A stretch of 64,000 bases of DNA from the NCBI GenBank assembly GCA_948099385.1, contig CANUEZ040000028.1:3100001-3164000 (forward strand). The letters run 5' to 3'. The number at the start of each line of letters is the position of its first letter. The stretch's first letter is position 1. The notes below the pieces were generated by a model, which saw only the letters and a program-made list of their open reading frames with translations, was not told the DNA's origin and searched no databases. Positions 1 to 10,890 of the stretch are shown one piece after another. The stretch comes from Fasciola hepatica (Eukaryota; Platyhelminthes; Trematoda; Plagiorchiida; Fasciolidae). The position numbers and the translations under genes were made by a program.

Positions 1-190
1 GGAACTGCGAGCATTAGTTTCGTAGTCTGAGCTAATGTCGCTTTAATCTCCGAGAGCGCTACTCGTGCGGCATCCGTAAGCGACGACTTACGTGGATTGC
101 CACGAAGTAGGTCAGTTAGTGGAAGCAACCATTTAACAGCATGCGGTATAAAACGACGATAAAAGTTAACTAATCCTAAAAACACCTCAA
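1..190 (-). pseudogene. Ty3/gypsy pol fragment (end of reverse transcriptase / start of RNase H)
   Basis: Reading the minus strand from about 190 down to 1 gives an open stretch with the gypsy RT thumb signature FLGLVNFYRRFIPHAV followed by PLTDLLRGN, the same block seen in the larger gypsy pol in this window near 27,000 ([14 protein letters not shown]). It is cut on the left by the window edge and on the right by LINE sequence that starts at about 191, so only about 60 codons remain. In the intact element this part of pol bridges reverse transcriptase and RNase H. No stop codon interrupts the visible piece, but without the rest of pol it cannot act alone. Confidence 0.8.
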
Positions 191-297
191 GCGCCTCGTG
201 TCCCGGCGGTCGAGGTGATAAGACAACAAGCTGGGATTATTCGCTGCAGGAAAAGAACACACATAGCATGTTGGAATGTCAGAACGTTTCTAGACGT
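191..297 (+). mobile_element. RTE-like LINE fragment, duplicate of 1135-1242
   Basis: This 107-base stretch is nearly identical to 1135-1242, the region just before and at the start of the endonuclease domain of the LINE that follows (both include the block encoding HIACWNVRTF or a close variant, and both begin gcgcctcgtgtcccggcgg). After 297 the similarity stops abruptly. It is either a tiny truncated second copy or part of a rearranged insertion into the gypsy scrap to its left. Confidence 0.7.
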
Positions 298-987
298 CCT
301 CGAATGAGAATACTGTCTCAAGATCAAGTCAGCAGCGCACGCCTATAAACCCGTCCGAGAATGAGACTCTCGTCTCACGTCGCGGCCGGAAAATCGTTTG
401 CCCAGCACGTTTTCGCGACTAGGTCAAACACGATCTTAATCATTGCACTTCGCAGTAATAACTTTTGTGTTTATCGTTTCGACACGACTTAACATAACTC
501 ATTAGTTATTACTGTATTCTAGTCAGGTCTATTGCGGTTGCTACACCAGTTTTCCATCTCTTTTCGTTTCATGGAACCTCACCATATAGTATGGGGTGAA
601 TGGGGTGTCTGAGAGGAGTAGCACCTCTGAGTTGGTTGACTGTCGTGTCCCTTATGGCATCCTCCATCTCTTTGGTCTCCATCACTCACCCAGCTCTCAC
701 CTGTGGCTCCATGAAGCTAAAGCATGCATCAGCGGCCACACCCCGGCAAACCGCTCGACAGGCGGGCTAAACCAGGTTGAGGGTTACCGAGGTCTAAAAA
801 ACTTCGACGAGACGGTGTTCGGCATGTGAAGACAGATGCTTCTGAATGGGTGGACGAGATCTACTGATCCAACGGCCACAAAGGAGACCTGTTCAACTGC
901 CTGACCCGGCATTCCAGAGGAAGCGAACGAACCGTACAGCAGGTTACCGGCTCCTCTGGGAACACCCTGCTGCCTTGCAGTCTGCTC
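298..987. other. No gene seen; probable LINE 5' flank or leader
   Basis: No coding region with recognisable domains. The right part (about 560-987) runs without a visible break into the open frame of the RTE-like LINE and may be its 5' untranslated leader, but there is no second long copy in the window to define the element's 5' end. Confidence 0.4.
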
Positions 988-2256
988 TTGGGTGTGCAAG
1001 GGCTAGAGGTGCAACCTCGAACAAAAAAGGCCGAACGGTGTTGGGGACACCGCTTCGTACCCGACTCCCGCGACTCTATGATTATTCACGGAACCTCAAG
1101 CGCTCATCATGCTATGGCGTCCCCGGTATGCGACGCGCCTCGTGTCCCGGCGGTCGAGGTTATAAGACAACAAGCTGGGATTATTCGCTGCAGGAAAAGA
1201 ACACACATAGCCTGTTGGAATGTCAGGACGTTTCTAGACGTTGGCAGTCAGTGCATCACAATGCGAACTCTACATGACTATGACGCAGATATTGCTTGCC
1301 TCTCGGAAGTCCGCCTGCCCAACTCAGGTAGCCGACAAATAAAGGTCCCGGGTGTGGATACATCCTATTGGCTCTATCACAGTGGCCCGAAAGACAACTC
1401 CGGTCTCTACGGTGTCGCGTTTGCTCTGAACAAAGCAGCTAATGATGCAATGATCTCTTGGGAACCAGTCTCATCCAGACTCGCCTTGGCACGTTTTAAA
1501 GGCTCCCCTCACGACTTGACGGTGATCGCGATCTATACTCCAACCAATTCAGCTGATGACGAAACCAAAGACGAATTCTACACTAATTTGCAGGAGGTAA
1601 TCAACCGGGTTTCGAGGCGCGATGTACTTTTCATCGCAGGAGATTGGAACGCTTGCACAGGTACGGCCGATGAATCTACTCGCCATATTTTCGGGAGATT
1701 CGGCCTTGGTCAACGCTGCGAGAACGGTGGCCGACTGATTGGTTTAGCCGACATCAACAGAATGGTTGTCTGCAGCACTCGATTTCAACACCCCAAGAAG
1801 CACCTACTCACATGGTACTCCAATGACGGCCACACTGCACACCAACTCGACCACATCCTGGTGAGAGCCCGTTGGGCCTCGTCTGTGGAGGATTGCCGAG
1901 CGTACCGAGGTGCAATAACGGGCAACACAAACGGCACCGACCATGTCCTCCTACGCGCGTGTTTCAAAGTTCATCTGTCTACACGTGCTAAAGTGTCTGC
2001 ACCCTCTCGGATAAACGTTGATGCCCTAGAAAATCCAGAGAAGCGAGAAGCGTTGTCACGAGCAATCACAACCCGACTAACCAATGCACAGGCAGATGAA
2101 GTTTCTGTGGGAGGGCAGTGGACTCGAATGAAGACGACAATCAAGCAAAGCTTCCTGGACAGTACTCGGGAGAACAAAAAGGCGGACAAAAGATTGGATC
2201 TCGGAGAGCACGCTCCAGCTGTCAACCAGAGCACACGAAGCGCGACTGGCAGGTAG
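988..2256 (+). pseudogene. LINE endonuclease domain (APE-type), N-terminal half of the LINE polyprotein
   Basis: Open for 422 codons; the recognisable domain starts near residue 72 (HIACWNVRTF). The APE-type nuclease motifs are present in order: the metal-binding acidic site in CLSEVRLP, the GDWNA block, the LDHILVRARW block, and the terminal TDHVLLRA histidine motif. In the family this domain nicks target DNA so that the element's RNA can be copied in place. The frame then ends and the polyprotein continues in other frames, so a full-length product cannot be made from this copy. The start at 988 is just the open frame; the true start codon is not evident. Confidence 0.85.
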
Positions 2257-2341
2257 TAACGAACGCCGCAGACTGCAATGAGAGGCCACACGCTCCGCCA
2301 AAGCCGATCGCAAAAGATACTGGATAGGAATAGCTGAAAAC

Positions 2342-4159
2342 ATGGAGACCGCGTCAGGAACTGGTGACTTCGGTAAACTTTTCCGCCTTATTCGCAACGC
2401 CTCTAATAGGTTTTGTAAACAAAATCCTCTTCTTCTTGACACGGCAGAAAACTTAATACCCGAACAGAGTAAGAAAATGGACCGATGGGTGGAATGCTTT
2501 GGTCAGCTGCTCAACCGGCCTACGGACCACCGGACGGACCAACCAATATCAACCCCCTCCAGTCCAGTACGAAAGCAACTGTGACCCGCCCAACACCGCG
2601 GAAATCACGGAAATAATAAACAAACTGAAAGACAGAAAGGCTGCTGGGGAAGATGGCATCCCTCCAGAAGTGTATAGAGCATGTTTATCGTCATTGATTG
2701 ACAGGTTGTGTGCACTTTTTGGTTCCATTTGGAGAGCGGAAGCATTTCCACCCGACTGGGGAATGTCCATACTGCTGCCCATTCCGAAGAAAGGTGATAA
2801 ATCGGCATGTGAGAACTACCGAGAGATCAGCCTGATCGATGTGGCCGCAAAGATCTTTGGTGCGTTGTTACTAACCCGTTTCTCCGAGGCAAGAGACCAA
2901 CGCACTCGCCCAAACCAAGGGGGTTTCCACCGTGGCAGAGGCTGTGTGGATCAAATCTTCACACTGCGCCGAATACTGGAGCACCGCTATAAGTTTCAGC
3001 AGCCGACGGTAGCTTGTTTTATCGACTTCCGGGCAGCTTTTGATTCGGTGAACCGCGAGTCTCTTTGGACCATAATCCAATCCGATGGGATGCCCGATAA
3101 GCTTTTAAGGCTGTTAAGGGGATACTACTTGACAACCGGTGCTAGGGTTCGTATGTACGGTGAAGAGTCCCGCGAGTTCACACTCACTACCGGAGTTAGG
3201 CAGGGCTGTCCCCTCTCACCGGTGTTGTTCAACTACGCCATCGATTGGACAATGCGACATGCATTACACAACTATCCTGGCGTTCAGCTTAGCCAAGAAA
3301 TATACATCTCGGACCTGGAGTTCGCGGATGATATTGTCGTGCTTGGAGACTCCCCCGTTACGCTACAACCAATTCTCGACCGAATCAATTCCTTCGCGAG
3401 ATCCATCGGACTTGAAGTAAACTCGACCAAAACAAAAACTTTTACAACCCATCTGGGCCCGACAATTCAACAACTGTCGATCAATGACCTACCAGTCGAA
3501 TACGTCCCTTCATTCAAATACCTAGGCTCAACTCTGCTTCCGAACGGCCAGGCAAAAGATGAAGTGGTATTACGGATCGACAGCGCCAGGAGAGCCTTTC
3601 TTCAGCTAAGACGAACGCTGTGGACTCGCAGGGAAATCAGCTTAAGAACCAAAGTTCGTGTTTACCGTGCTGCCATCCGGCCCCTATTCATCTATGGCTG
3701 TGAAACCTCGCCACTACGAGTTGAGGGTACCAGAAAGCTGTAGGTTTTCGACCACTGGTGCCTGCGGCAAATCCTCAAAGTCAAGTGGCGCGACAGAGTG
3801 TCCAACGACGAGGTAAGGAGACGATGCTCTGATATCGATGCTCTCCCCGTCCTCCTCCAACGTCGACGACTTCAGTGGTTCGGCCATACGCTTCGCAACC
3901 CGAGTCAGAGATAACCAAGCAAACACTCTGCCCCACTCCCTGCCCTGGTTGGCGTTGTCGCCTTGGTGGGCAGCTCAAAACGTGGACCAGTACAATAGAG
4001 AAAGACGTAGAGCTTCTAGGCCTTCGGTCAGTCTATGGAGCCCGGCGATGGAAAAAGGACTGGATGAGGATCTGTAAGGAGCTCGCCTCCGACCGCCGCG
4101 CGTGGTCAGCAATGGCCCGTGATATCCCTGGAGCCGACTTATCCTCTCGCAGGAGATAG
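2342..4159 (+). pseudogene. LINE reverse transcriptase domain and C-terminal region, frameshifted
   Basis: The linker (2342-2584) lies in a different frame from the main RT stretch (2499-3743). RT motifs in order: GGFHRGRGCVDQIF, motif A in ACFIDFRAAFDSVNRE, motif B in TTGVRQGCPLSPVLFN, and the catalytic FADD box in LEFADDIVVLG at about 3319-3350. A TAG at 3741-3743 interrupts the frame, yet similarity continues directly after it (FDHWCLRQILKVKWRD) and then shifts frame again to about 4159. The product would be an RNA-dependent DNA polymerase. The catalytic residues are intact, but frameshifts and the stop make this a pseudogene. Confidence 0.85.
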
Positions 4160-4184
4160 TCGCGTAAAATTAAAAGTAAGTAAT

Positions 4185-6162
4185 ATAGTACGCTTCGCTG
4201 GCCCACGAAATCTGGGGAGTTTTGGCACCAACGTTTGCATTCTGGTTCGGCCCTATCGTTGTCGTTCCTTGCCACCGACGAACCTACCGACTTGGCTTTC
4301 GGATATCATATTGGTTAACGGTTACCCGACGCTGAACGCTATTGGTGTGGCATACCTGGATAACGATTCACGCAACCGATGCCATTGGCAACGAATCTGG
4401 TTTACGCTCGACCATCATTCTACAGTTCCTGCATAACTCGGATTCTGCCCATCAGCATCTTACAGCACAGCTACATTCACGTATTTTGCACGCATTCACG
4501 CGCACGAATATCGTCTGTATGCCTTTATCTCCCTAGCATTTTTCGAAAGCGTTCCACGCTTTCTAGTAGGGAGCTGCTGTAGTGACCTCAATGGTTCTGA
4601 GAAAATGGTCGTTTTCAGGACATCATTTTGGATCTATTTTTCTCTACGATCTTTCCTGACATTTGATATCCACTTCACTGTTTTGTTCGGTTGCGTACGT
4701 TTAACTAGACTGCCTTTTTCGAGGTTTCCGTCGACCTCGTCTTGAATCACTTTTACTTTTGGTCCTTCGCCGATTGTACGCGATCGCGGTTCGCTTTCTC
4801 CTAAGCTGTTGCGTTCATTTTCATTCCGTGTGTTTCTCGTATCGGTACTGTTTTGGTGCCATAATATATAGAATACATCTTCGCATCTGTCAACCGACTT
4901 GCGTCTTCTTTATTCGTCCGATAGAGGGGATTACGTTGGTATTTCGCAGTGAGACCGAATAGAAGACACGTTCAAAGCCGCGCTCGAACGTCTTCTATAA
5001 CAATACTGCAGTAAGGCACTTTTGCGCCTGGTCACATTTCTCCGGACATCAGCGCAGAGAGAATAAACCAAAAATGAGGAATTAATGCACATATGAAACA
5101 ATCCTATCTATTATATATACGTTTACACATCTTCATTGCAAGAAGTATCCGGCTGATTTTCATCGTTTTCATTTGAAATAAAAGAAAGTTTGTACGGGTG
5201 ATCCAATTATTACTTACATTATCGAAACCTATGGTGATAATAGCATTATTATTGATAATAATAAAAATAATGATAATAATGTTTCCAATGTGTACCTAGA
5301 ATCACGTGGTTTATCATATTAATGTGATATTGATGACCAAAATTATAATCAGTTCGATAATAACGTAAAGTTTAGGACGGTGAATGTCATTTTAAGTTTA
5401 AAGACGATAATTTACAAGCCTTAGAAGCAAAACGACTTTGGTTTTCAGAAAGTTTGCAAATGTTGACTTTAGGGGACACTCAGGAGACGGTCAGGTCGCA
5501 AGTTCTGTGATACCTTTGCGTTGCCGAATAGCGTTCGCACATTTACCACCTTAAATCGCAAAGAAAATTAGATTCTGCTAAAAGTATCATACGACCGCTT
5601 GCTTTTCAGGGTTCATCGCTGACCGTCTCTTCATCGTACCTTTCGAGGGACACTCAGCAGTCCGGCTAGAGGGACAACCAGCGACCCGTACCACAAATTT
5701 AAGAACTTTTTCTGGTATTTTAGGTACAACGACAGTCTTTCACATATCCTGGAGTCAATTTCAACGTCATTTAGGAGAACTAAAATTCCCTGTTAGCACC
5801 CAACCCATTCCAAACAGTTTGTGCAAATCGTCTGAAATACGTGATATGCCTCGGTTTTTTCCAATAACCCAAAATACGTATTACGATGCCCATTTTTACC
5901 TCCTAATTTATGATTTCCGGATAGTTGTCCTTGTTTTACCCATTTCGAGGGGATAAAATGAAGCGACCTATACCGAGGTTTTCAGGACATTTCGATGAAT
6001 TTAACCAATACATTTAAGTAAAAAGCCAACCAAGGATTGCACATTACTTCGGTCGTCAATTTCCTTGGCATAAATTCACTGTAGATCAGTGAAAATGGCT
6101 ACTAAACAACCCGACCGAAAACCGATCGGTTTCGGAGCGGTTTCGCACCGGTTTTGCTGCAA
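4185..6162. other. Intergenic; no gene or known element recognised
   Basis: Only short unsupported open frames. Contains an AT-rich ATA/ATT simple stretch near 5230-5282 and a block near 5467-5495 that recurs near 6165-6205 (ggggacactcagga-type core followed by gacggtcaggt). Confidence 0.5.
5230..5282. repeat. AT-rich degenerate ATA/ATT microsatellite
   Basis: A run of imperfect ATT and ATA triplets (attattattgataataata pattern) with occasional G interruptions. Confidence 0.7.
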
Positions 6163-6214
6163 GAGTCGAGTGTCCTTAAGGGGGACATTCAGGGGACGGT
6201 CAGGTGTCCCAAGC

Positions 6215-6385
6215 AGCGTGCCCAAAGCTTCCCCCATGGGGCACACATTGAGCAAATTTGGGGCAAACCTGCCCCAAGCTTACTATTGAAAAACCTGGGG
6301 CAACGCTACCGTTGTCCTAAAAATGCCCTATGGGGCAAACGTGGGGCAAATTTTGGGCATACCCCAGGTTTGACCCGAAGGTTGG
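6215..6385. repeat. Irregular short repeat based on TGGGGCA / TGCCCCA
   Basis: The core TGGGGCA (often followed by AA) occurs at least five times, along with its complement (ctgccccaag) and partial versions such as tttgggcat and accccagg. Spacing is irregular, so it is not a clean tandem array. No coding sense is apparent. Confidence 0.6.
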
Positions 6386-6387
6386 GG

Positions 6388-6411
6388 TTCAGTTCAGTTC
6401 AGTTCAGTTTG
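6388..6411 (-). repeat. (TGAAC)n 3' tail of a CR1/jockey-like LINE
   Basis: On the plus strand the sequence reads ggttcagttcagttcagttc; on the element's strand this is a TGAAC pentamer repeat following the LINE 3' untranslated region. A similar, shorter tail lies at about 61,378-61,400 beside another LINE 3' end. Some CR1-group LINEs end in short microsatellite tails, so this fits as the 3' terminus. Confidence 0.75.
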
Positions 6412-6592
6412 CACAGGACTTGGTGTGGCTAGAGCCAATCGTGTGTTCAGATAGTTGTGTTGTCGGCGCGTTTCCGTAGCTCCCAACACTGCGTGATTTT
6501 CCTTTTCTGAAAGGCAGAAATTTTGTGCAGTATCAGCCCTGGCAGAGTAAGGTGGAAACAGTAAGTAAATTGCATCTGACCCTAAAAGCTGA

Positions 6593-8808
6593 TTAACATA
6601 ACTCAGGGTATACTGCCACCCAACATAGGTCTACTGCTTTCTTAAAAGCCTTCACGGTTGTGGTATTTATGACCTCCTCCGGGAGCTCATTCCAATAGGG
6701 TACCACTGTATTTGAGAAGTACTTCGCCCTAGTTTGGAGCCTCGAATGCTTCCTTTGTAATCTAAGGTTTTGCCCCCTTGAGCCTCTCTCGGGGATCAGA
6801 GAGAAAAGGTCTTCTCGTTTTATTCCTGACAGTCCCTTCATTACCTTGAAGGTTTCTATCAAATCCCTGCGAATGCGCCGTCTTTCCATCGAGAACAGGT
6901 CTAGGGCACGGAGACGCTCTGTGTATCTAAACCCCCCTTGCCCAGCCACCATTCTAGTGGCTAGCCCTTGCACTTTCTCCAGACAGTCTATCTTTCTCGT
7001 AGTACGGTGCCCAGGCCTGCACGCAGTACTCCATATGCGGCCTAACTATGGCCTGATATATCGGAACGAAAATCTCCGGATCTCTACACGACATAATGGA
7101 TCTAACTCGAAAGAGTTCTCTCCTGGCCGTATTGGCTGCTGCGGTGCACTGCTTTGACGGCTTAAACCTGTTGTCCATTATAACTCCCAAGTCTTTGACC
7201 TGCGAGACCACTTGCAACGAAACCACACCATTCCCACTACCCCCTGTATTTGTGGTCAAGCATTGACACTTGGTGAGGTTTAGTGGAAGGTCCCATTTGC
7301 GTGCCCAGTTTTGTACTGCTAACACGTCAAGTTCTATATCTACTCCAGCTATCTTGACGTCATCGGAAAACATAAAGGTGGGGTTTGTAAGCCCACGTGC
7401 TAGGTCACTGATGAAGATGAGAAAGAGCAGAGGGCCGAGCACCGAGCCCTGTGGCACCCCACTAGCTACACCTTTCGATTTTGAAACATGACTCCCCACC
7501 CTAACACTAAAGGTTCGCCCTGCTAAAAAACTATTTATCCATTGTCTTGCCTTTCCAACAATTCCCATAGACCGCAGTTTGGCGTCCAGAAACCTGTGGT
7601 TCACAGAATCAAACGCCTTGCTGAAGTCCAAGTAGCAGACTGCAATCGATTGCCCTTCGTCCAGACGATTGGTTACCTCATCGAGGAACAGCAGGAGATT
7701 CGTCAGACAGGATCGTCCCGCCACAGACCCATGCTGAGCATTTGATGAAGTTGTGTTGAACCAAATGCCTAGAGATCTGTTTCCTGACTATTCGCTCCAG
7801 GCACTTACACAGTACTGAAGTCAAGCTAACCGGCCGGTAATTTTCGGACTTTTGCCGGGGTCCAATCTTGTAAATTCCTACCACTGTTGCTCTCCTCCAG
7901 TCTCCTGCCACAATTCCCTCTCTAAGTGACGTTTCATACAGCTTCGTCACCGGAGCCTTCAGGACCTCGGCCAGAGGCTGAACGATTGCTGGATGAATCC
8001 CGTCTGGACCTGCTGCTTTATTTCTATTCAACGTTTGCAACTCCGCCTACACTTCTTCTTCTACAGTAAGTTCGGGTATTGGAGGCGCCTGGGGGCCCTC
8101 CATTCTTTCCTCCAAACTATCTTCTGGTCGATATATGCTCTTGAAGAATGCCAAGAGCATGTCAGCCTTGTCCTCGTCGTTTAGAGCCAGTCGTCCCTGT
8201 GCTCCTTCCAAAGTTGCCACACTCTCTCTCATACGTTTGTGAGACTGCACGTAGGAGTAAAATCGCTTTGGGTTTGTGCGGACCGACTCAGCTAACCGAC
8301 GCTCGAAGGCATATTTCTCCACTCTTTGGACCTCTTGAGCTCTGTTCCTAGCCATCTTATAGCTATTCCATGCCCCCTGAGTTTTGTACAGTTTGTACGC
8401 CGCCTATCGTTGCCTACAAATAACTATGGCCTTGCGGACTTTTGACTTCCACCATGGGGGTAGATTTCTACTGCTAGCCACCCTCAGGGGTGCGAACTCA
8501 TCTGTAAGTTCGAGTAGCCTCATCTTGATGGTCTCCCAACGTTCCTCTACGGAGGCGTTTGTGTGTCTCGGTGTCCACTGAATTTCTTCCGCCGCCCTCT
8601 TTAGTTCACCTATATTGATTCTCCTATAGCGCCGACGTAACACGATTTCCTTCGGCGCCTTGCTTAGTCTTAGTGTGACCCTTAAGACTACATGATCACT
8701 TTTTCCAAGTGGCTCTTCCCACTTGATTTCCTTGACGTCCTGATGGTGCCGCGTTATGATTAAGTCAAGGGGAGACGGGTGCTGTCCACCTCTGTCTAGT
8801 GGCCTGTG
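6593..8808 (-). pseudogene. LINE family A ORF2: endonuclease end, reverse transcriptase, C-terminal region
   Basis: From 8808 downward: the nuclease C-terminal block (GKSDHVVLRVTLRL), a basic linker with two TAG stops (8404-8406 and 8047-8049), the RT entry motif NKAAGPDGIHPAIVQP, the palm motif A CYLDFSKAFDSVNH, motif B GVASGVPQGSVLGPLLFL, and a catalytic box altered to FSDDVK (FADDVK in relatives). After one frame change comes the C-terminal YFSNTVVPYWNELPEEV. At least two frameshifts (near 7700 and 6960) and the two stops disable it. Its role in an intact copy would be target nicking and reverse transcription. Confidence 0.88.
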
Positions 8809-8811
8809 TCA

Positions 8812-9190
8812 CATGCTGCGCAACGTGGTACTTGGGGTTCCCCTGTGCTCCCTAGAACGCGCACACGGCAATGACATCCGTTGGCCCCTAGGCTCGAGCA
8901 CTGATTGGTTATAGACCCTGTGCATGATGGTTGTTATCATTTGGCAAGAACAAAGAGTGCACACTTGTGGTAATGCAAAACGAATACGCGCACACTGCGC
9001 ATGAATACCGACTGTATTTGCTGGATTGTTGCGAGAGCGGACAGGCTCTGAACAAACTGGGCATGTGGATGCAACACTGCTGAGTATTTTCGGAGGGACA
9101 ATGGATAAATTATATTTCACAACCACAGAAAATACCATCCCTATTACCATGCCGGTGTAACGCAACAAAGCTTGGTCTAACCTCAAGCAC
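8812..9190. repeat. Dispersed repeat, copy 1 (inverse of 49,690-50,130)
   Basis: The reverse complement of about 8840-9080 aligns by eye with 49,770-50,030. Shared landmarks include the block atgataacaaccatcatgca, a CATGCGCA/GTGCGC-rich block before it, and ggccaacgg followed by a GTGTGCGC block after it. It abuts the truncated end of the family-A LINE. No protein similarity is seen; it may be a SINE, a solo LTR or a non-autonomous DNA element. Confidence 0.65.
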
Positions 9191-9474
9191 AGCTAAGTTG
9201 TCTTGAAGTTTTGAAGTACTACATGGGTTCGAGGCTTTGAGCCCAATTGTCCCGGTTCTTTAGGAAATCTTTGATCTTCTGTCGGATTCACCGCGCTGAA
9301 ACGAGAGTAAAAAGAAGCGGGGGGGGGGGCGACAGGTGGCAGCGAAAACAAGATACATATAACCTAATTCAGTGTCACACTGTGGACAATGCCTTAAGCT
9401 GAGTGGGGGTGCGGCATTCATGAACATATATGCGATAAAAGACAACTATTTTGTTTGTTTTTTGACAAAGGGAA
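9191..9474. other. Non-coding stretch with a poly-G run
   Basis: No gene. A homopolymer of about eleven G lies at 9319-9329. The right end is the short 3' untranslated region of the family-B LINE. Confidence 0.5.
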
Positions 9475-10640
9475 TTATTGGGAGAGACCCAGGTAGAGGT
9501 CTAGCTTTTTCTTGAAGATAGTTTTGTTCTGCGAGAGAACAATATCTTCCGGAAGTGCATTCCACATAGTAATAACCCTATAGCTAAAAAAGTTAATCCT
9601 TAGTGAAGTGCGTGGCCTCGGTTTGAAAACTTTTCTGATGTGACCACGGAGAGAGGAGGCTGGACAGACGGAGAAGAAGCAATCGCTTTGACCTGTTTCA
9701 AAAAGGTGGAACATTAAAAACAGATCACCTCTTACGCGTCTTACGTCAAGGGGATAGAGGTTGAGGAGTGAGAGGCGGACGGGATAAGGTAGATGGGATA
9801 GACCCCTTACTGCCTTGGTGGAGGCCCGCTGAACTCTTTCTAGGATCTCACGGTTTCGGACAAGACCAGAGTGCACTATCTGACTACCGTACTCCAGCAG
9901 AGGTCGGATATAAGTGCCGAAAATTATGAGGAAATCATCCTTAAATATGCGCGAGAAGGACCTTCGAATCATGTTTAGGACTCGAAAGGCAGACTTGCTC
10001 GCAAGTTCGTGATGATGAGAGAAGGATAAGTTACAATCTAACCAGAAACCGAGCACCTTGTGTCGGTCAACTTTTGGCAGTATGGTTGCTCCATTAATGG
10101 AAAACGTGTGACCAGTCTCTCTGCCGAAAGACATGCTCAAGCATTTCTAATCATTAACTGGGAGGTTCCAATCCTCGGACCAGCGTTTTGTTTCATAAAC
10201 TGCAATTTGCAGGTCTTCAACGCTTGAACTCCAGAGGGTTACATCATCTGCGTACATGGCAATGTTCGCAGGAAGGGCTGTCGGTAGATCGTTTATATAG
10301 ATCAGGAAAAGACGAGGACCTAAGACCGACCCTTGGGGGACCCCAGTTGTTACTGGGAAGGGTTGAGACAAAACATTCCCGACTTTAACCACAAAGGTGC
10401 GGTCGGTAAGGAAGCTACGTAGGATGGCCAACATGGAGCCTGTGATCCCGTATGTTTGCAGCTTATAAAGAAGAGGGGCATGGGGGACCTTATCGAAGGC
10501 CTTAGCAAAATCGATGAATACAGCGTGTGAGAGCTGGCCATCATCATAGGCTTTCGTTAGACTATCCATGACAGTAAGCATATTGGTGATGCATGACCTT
10601 CCAGGAAGAAACCCATGTTGGGACAGGACAGGTAATGGCC
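9475..10640 (-). pseudogene. CR1/jockey-like LINE, family B: reverse transcriptase and C terminus (5'-truncated)
   Basis: Minus-strand RT of a family distinct from A and C. Motifs in order: SQHGFLPGRSCITNML, palm motif A AVFIDFAKAFDKVPHAP, motif B TTGVPQGSVLGPRLFLIYIN, and the catalytic YADD box in AMYADDVTLWS. One TAG (10,147-10,149) splits an otherwise single frame; downstream similarity resumes at once with a GRETGHTF block, a RPLLEYGSQIVHSGL block and the terminal FFSYRVITMWNALPEDI. The endonuclease is missing because the 5' end stops at about 10,640 against the 3' end of the family-C LINE, so this copy may have landed in that element's tail. With only one nonsense codon it is comparatively young. 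Confidence 0.87.
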
Positions 10641-10890
10641 ACGGCCAATCGAGCGTCCAGAATTCCTTCGATGGTATGCACACCAGTTATGCACCCACCA
10701 CTGCCGAGTGTATTTCGTCGAATCCCCGCTAAAAATGAGAGGGAAACGGAAAACCTCATCGCACATCAACTGCGAGAGACTTTAGGCATCGTGGGCGTTC
10801 ACTGAGACAGTATGCAATGAGGGAAAAAGTCTGTTAAAACATACTCCAGAAGGACCACAGTGCTACCCGTCATCCATCTAGTTGATATTC

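Larger units (their letters stand above)
988..4184 (+). mobile_element. RTE-like non-LTR retrotransposon (LINE), degenerate copy
   Basis: An endonuclease domain (from about 1198) is followed by a reverse transcriptase domain (to about 3430) and a C-terminal region (to about 4159) in the order expected of a non-LTR retrotransposon with an apurinic-type endonuclease. The frame changes at least twice between the two domains and again near the C terminus. The right end, after the last coding similarity, is a short tail rich in taaaa and aagtaagtaa, compatible with the microsatellite-like 3' tails of RTE elements. No convincing target-site duplication was found. The clade (RTE-like) is assigned from the overall look of endonuclease and RT and is less certain than the LINE call. 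Confidence 0.8.
6388..8808 (-). mobile_element. CR1/jockey-like LINE, family A, copy 1 (5'-truncated)
   Basis: Minus-strand element that keeps the end of the endonuclease domain, the linker, the RT and the conserved C-terminal region, then a 3' untranslated region (about 6592 to 6412) and a TGAAC tail. The 5' end is lost at about 8800-8808, where similarity to the second family-A copy (19,905-23,330) also gives out and a different dispersed repeat begins. 5' truncation is the usual outcome of incomplete reverse transcription. The 3' untranslated region matches 19,905-20,100. Confidence 0.88.
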
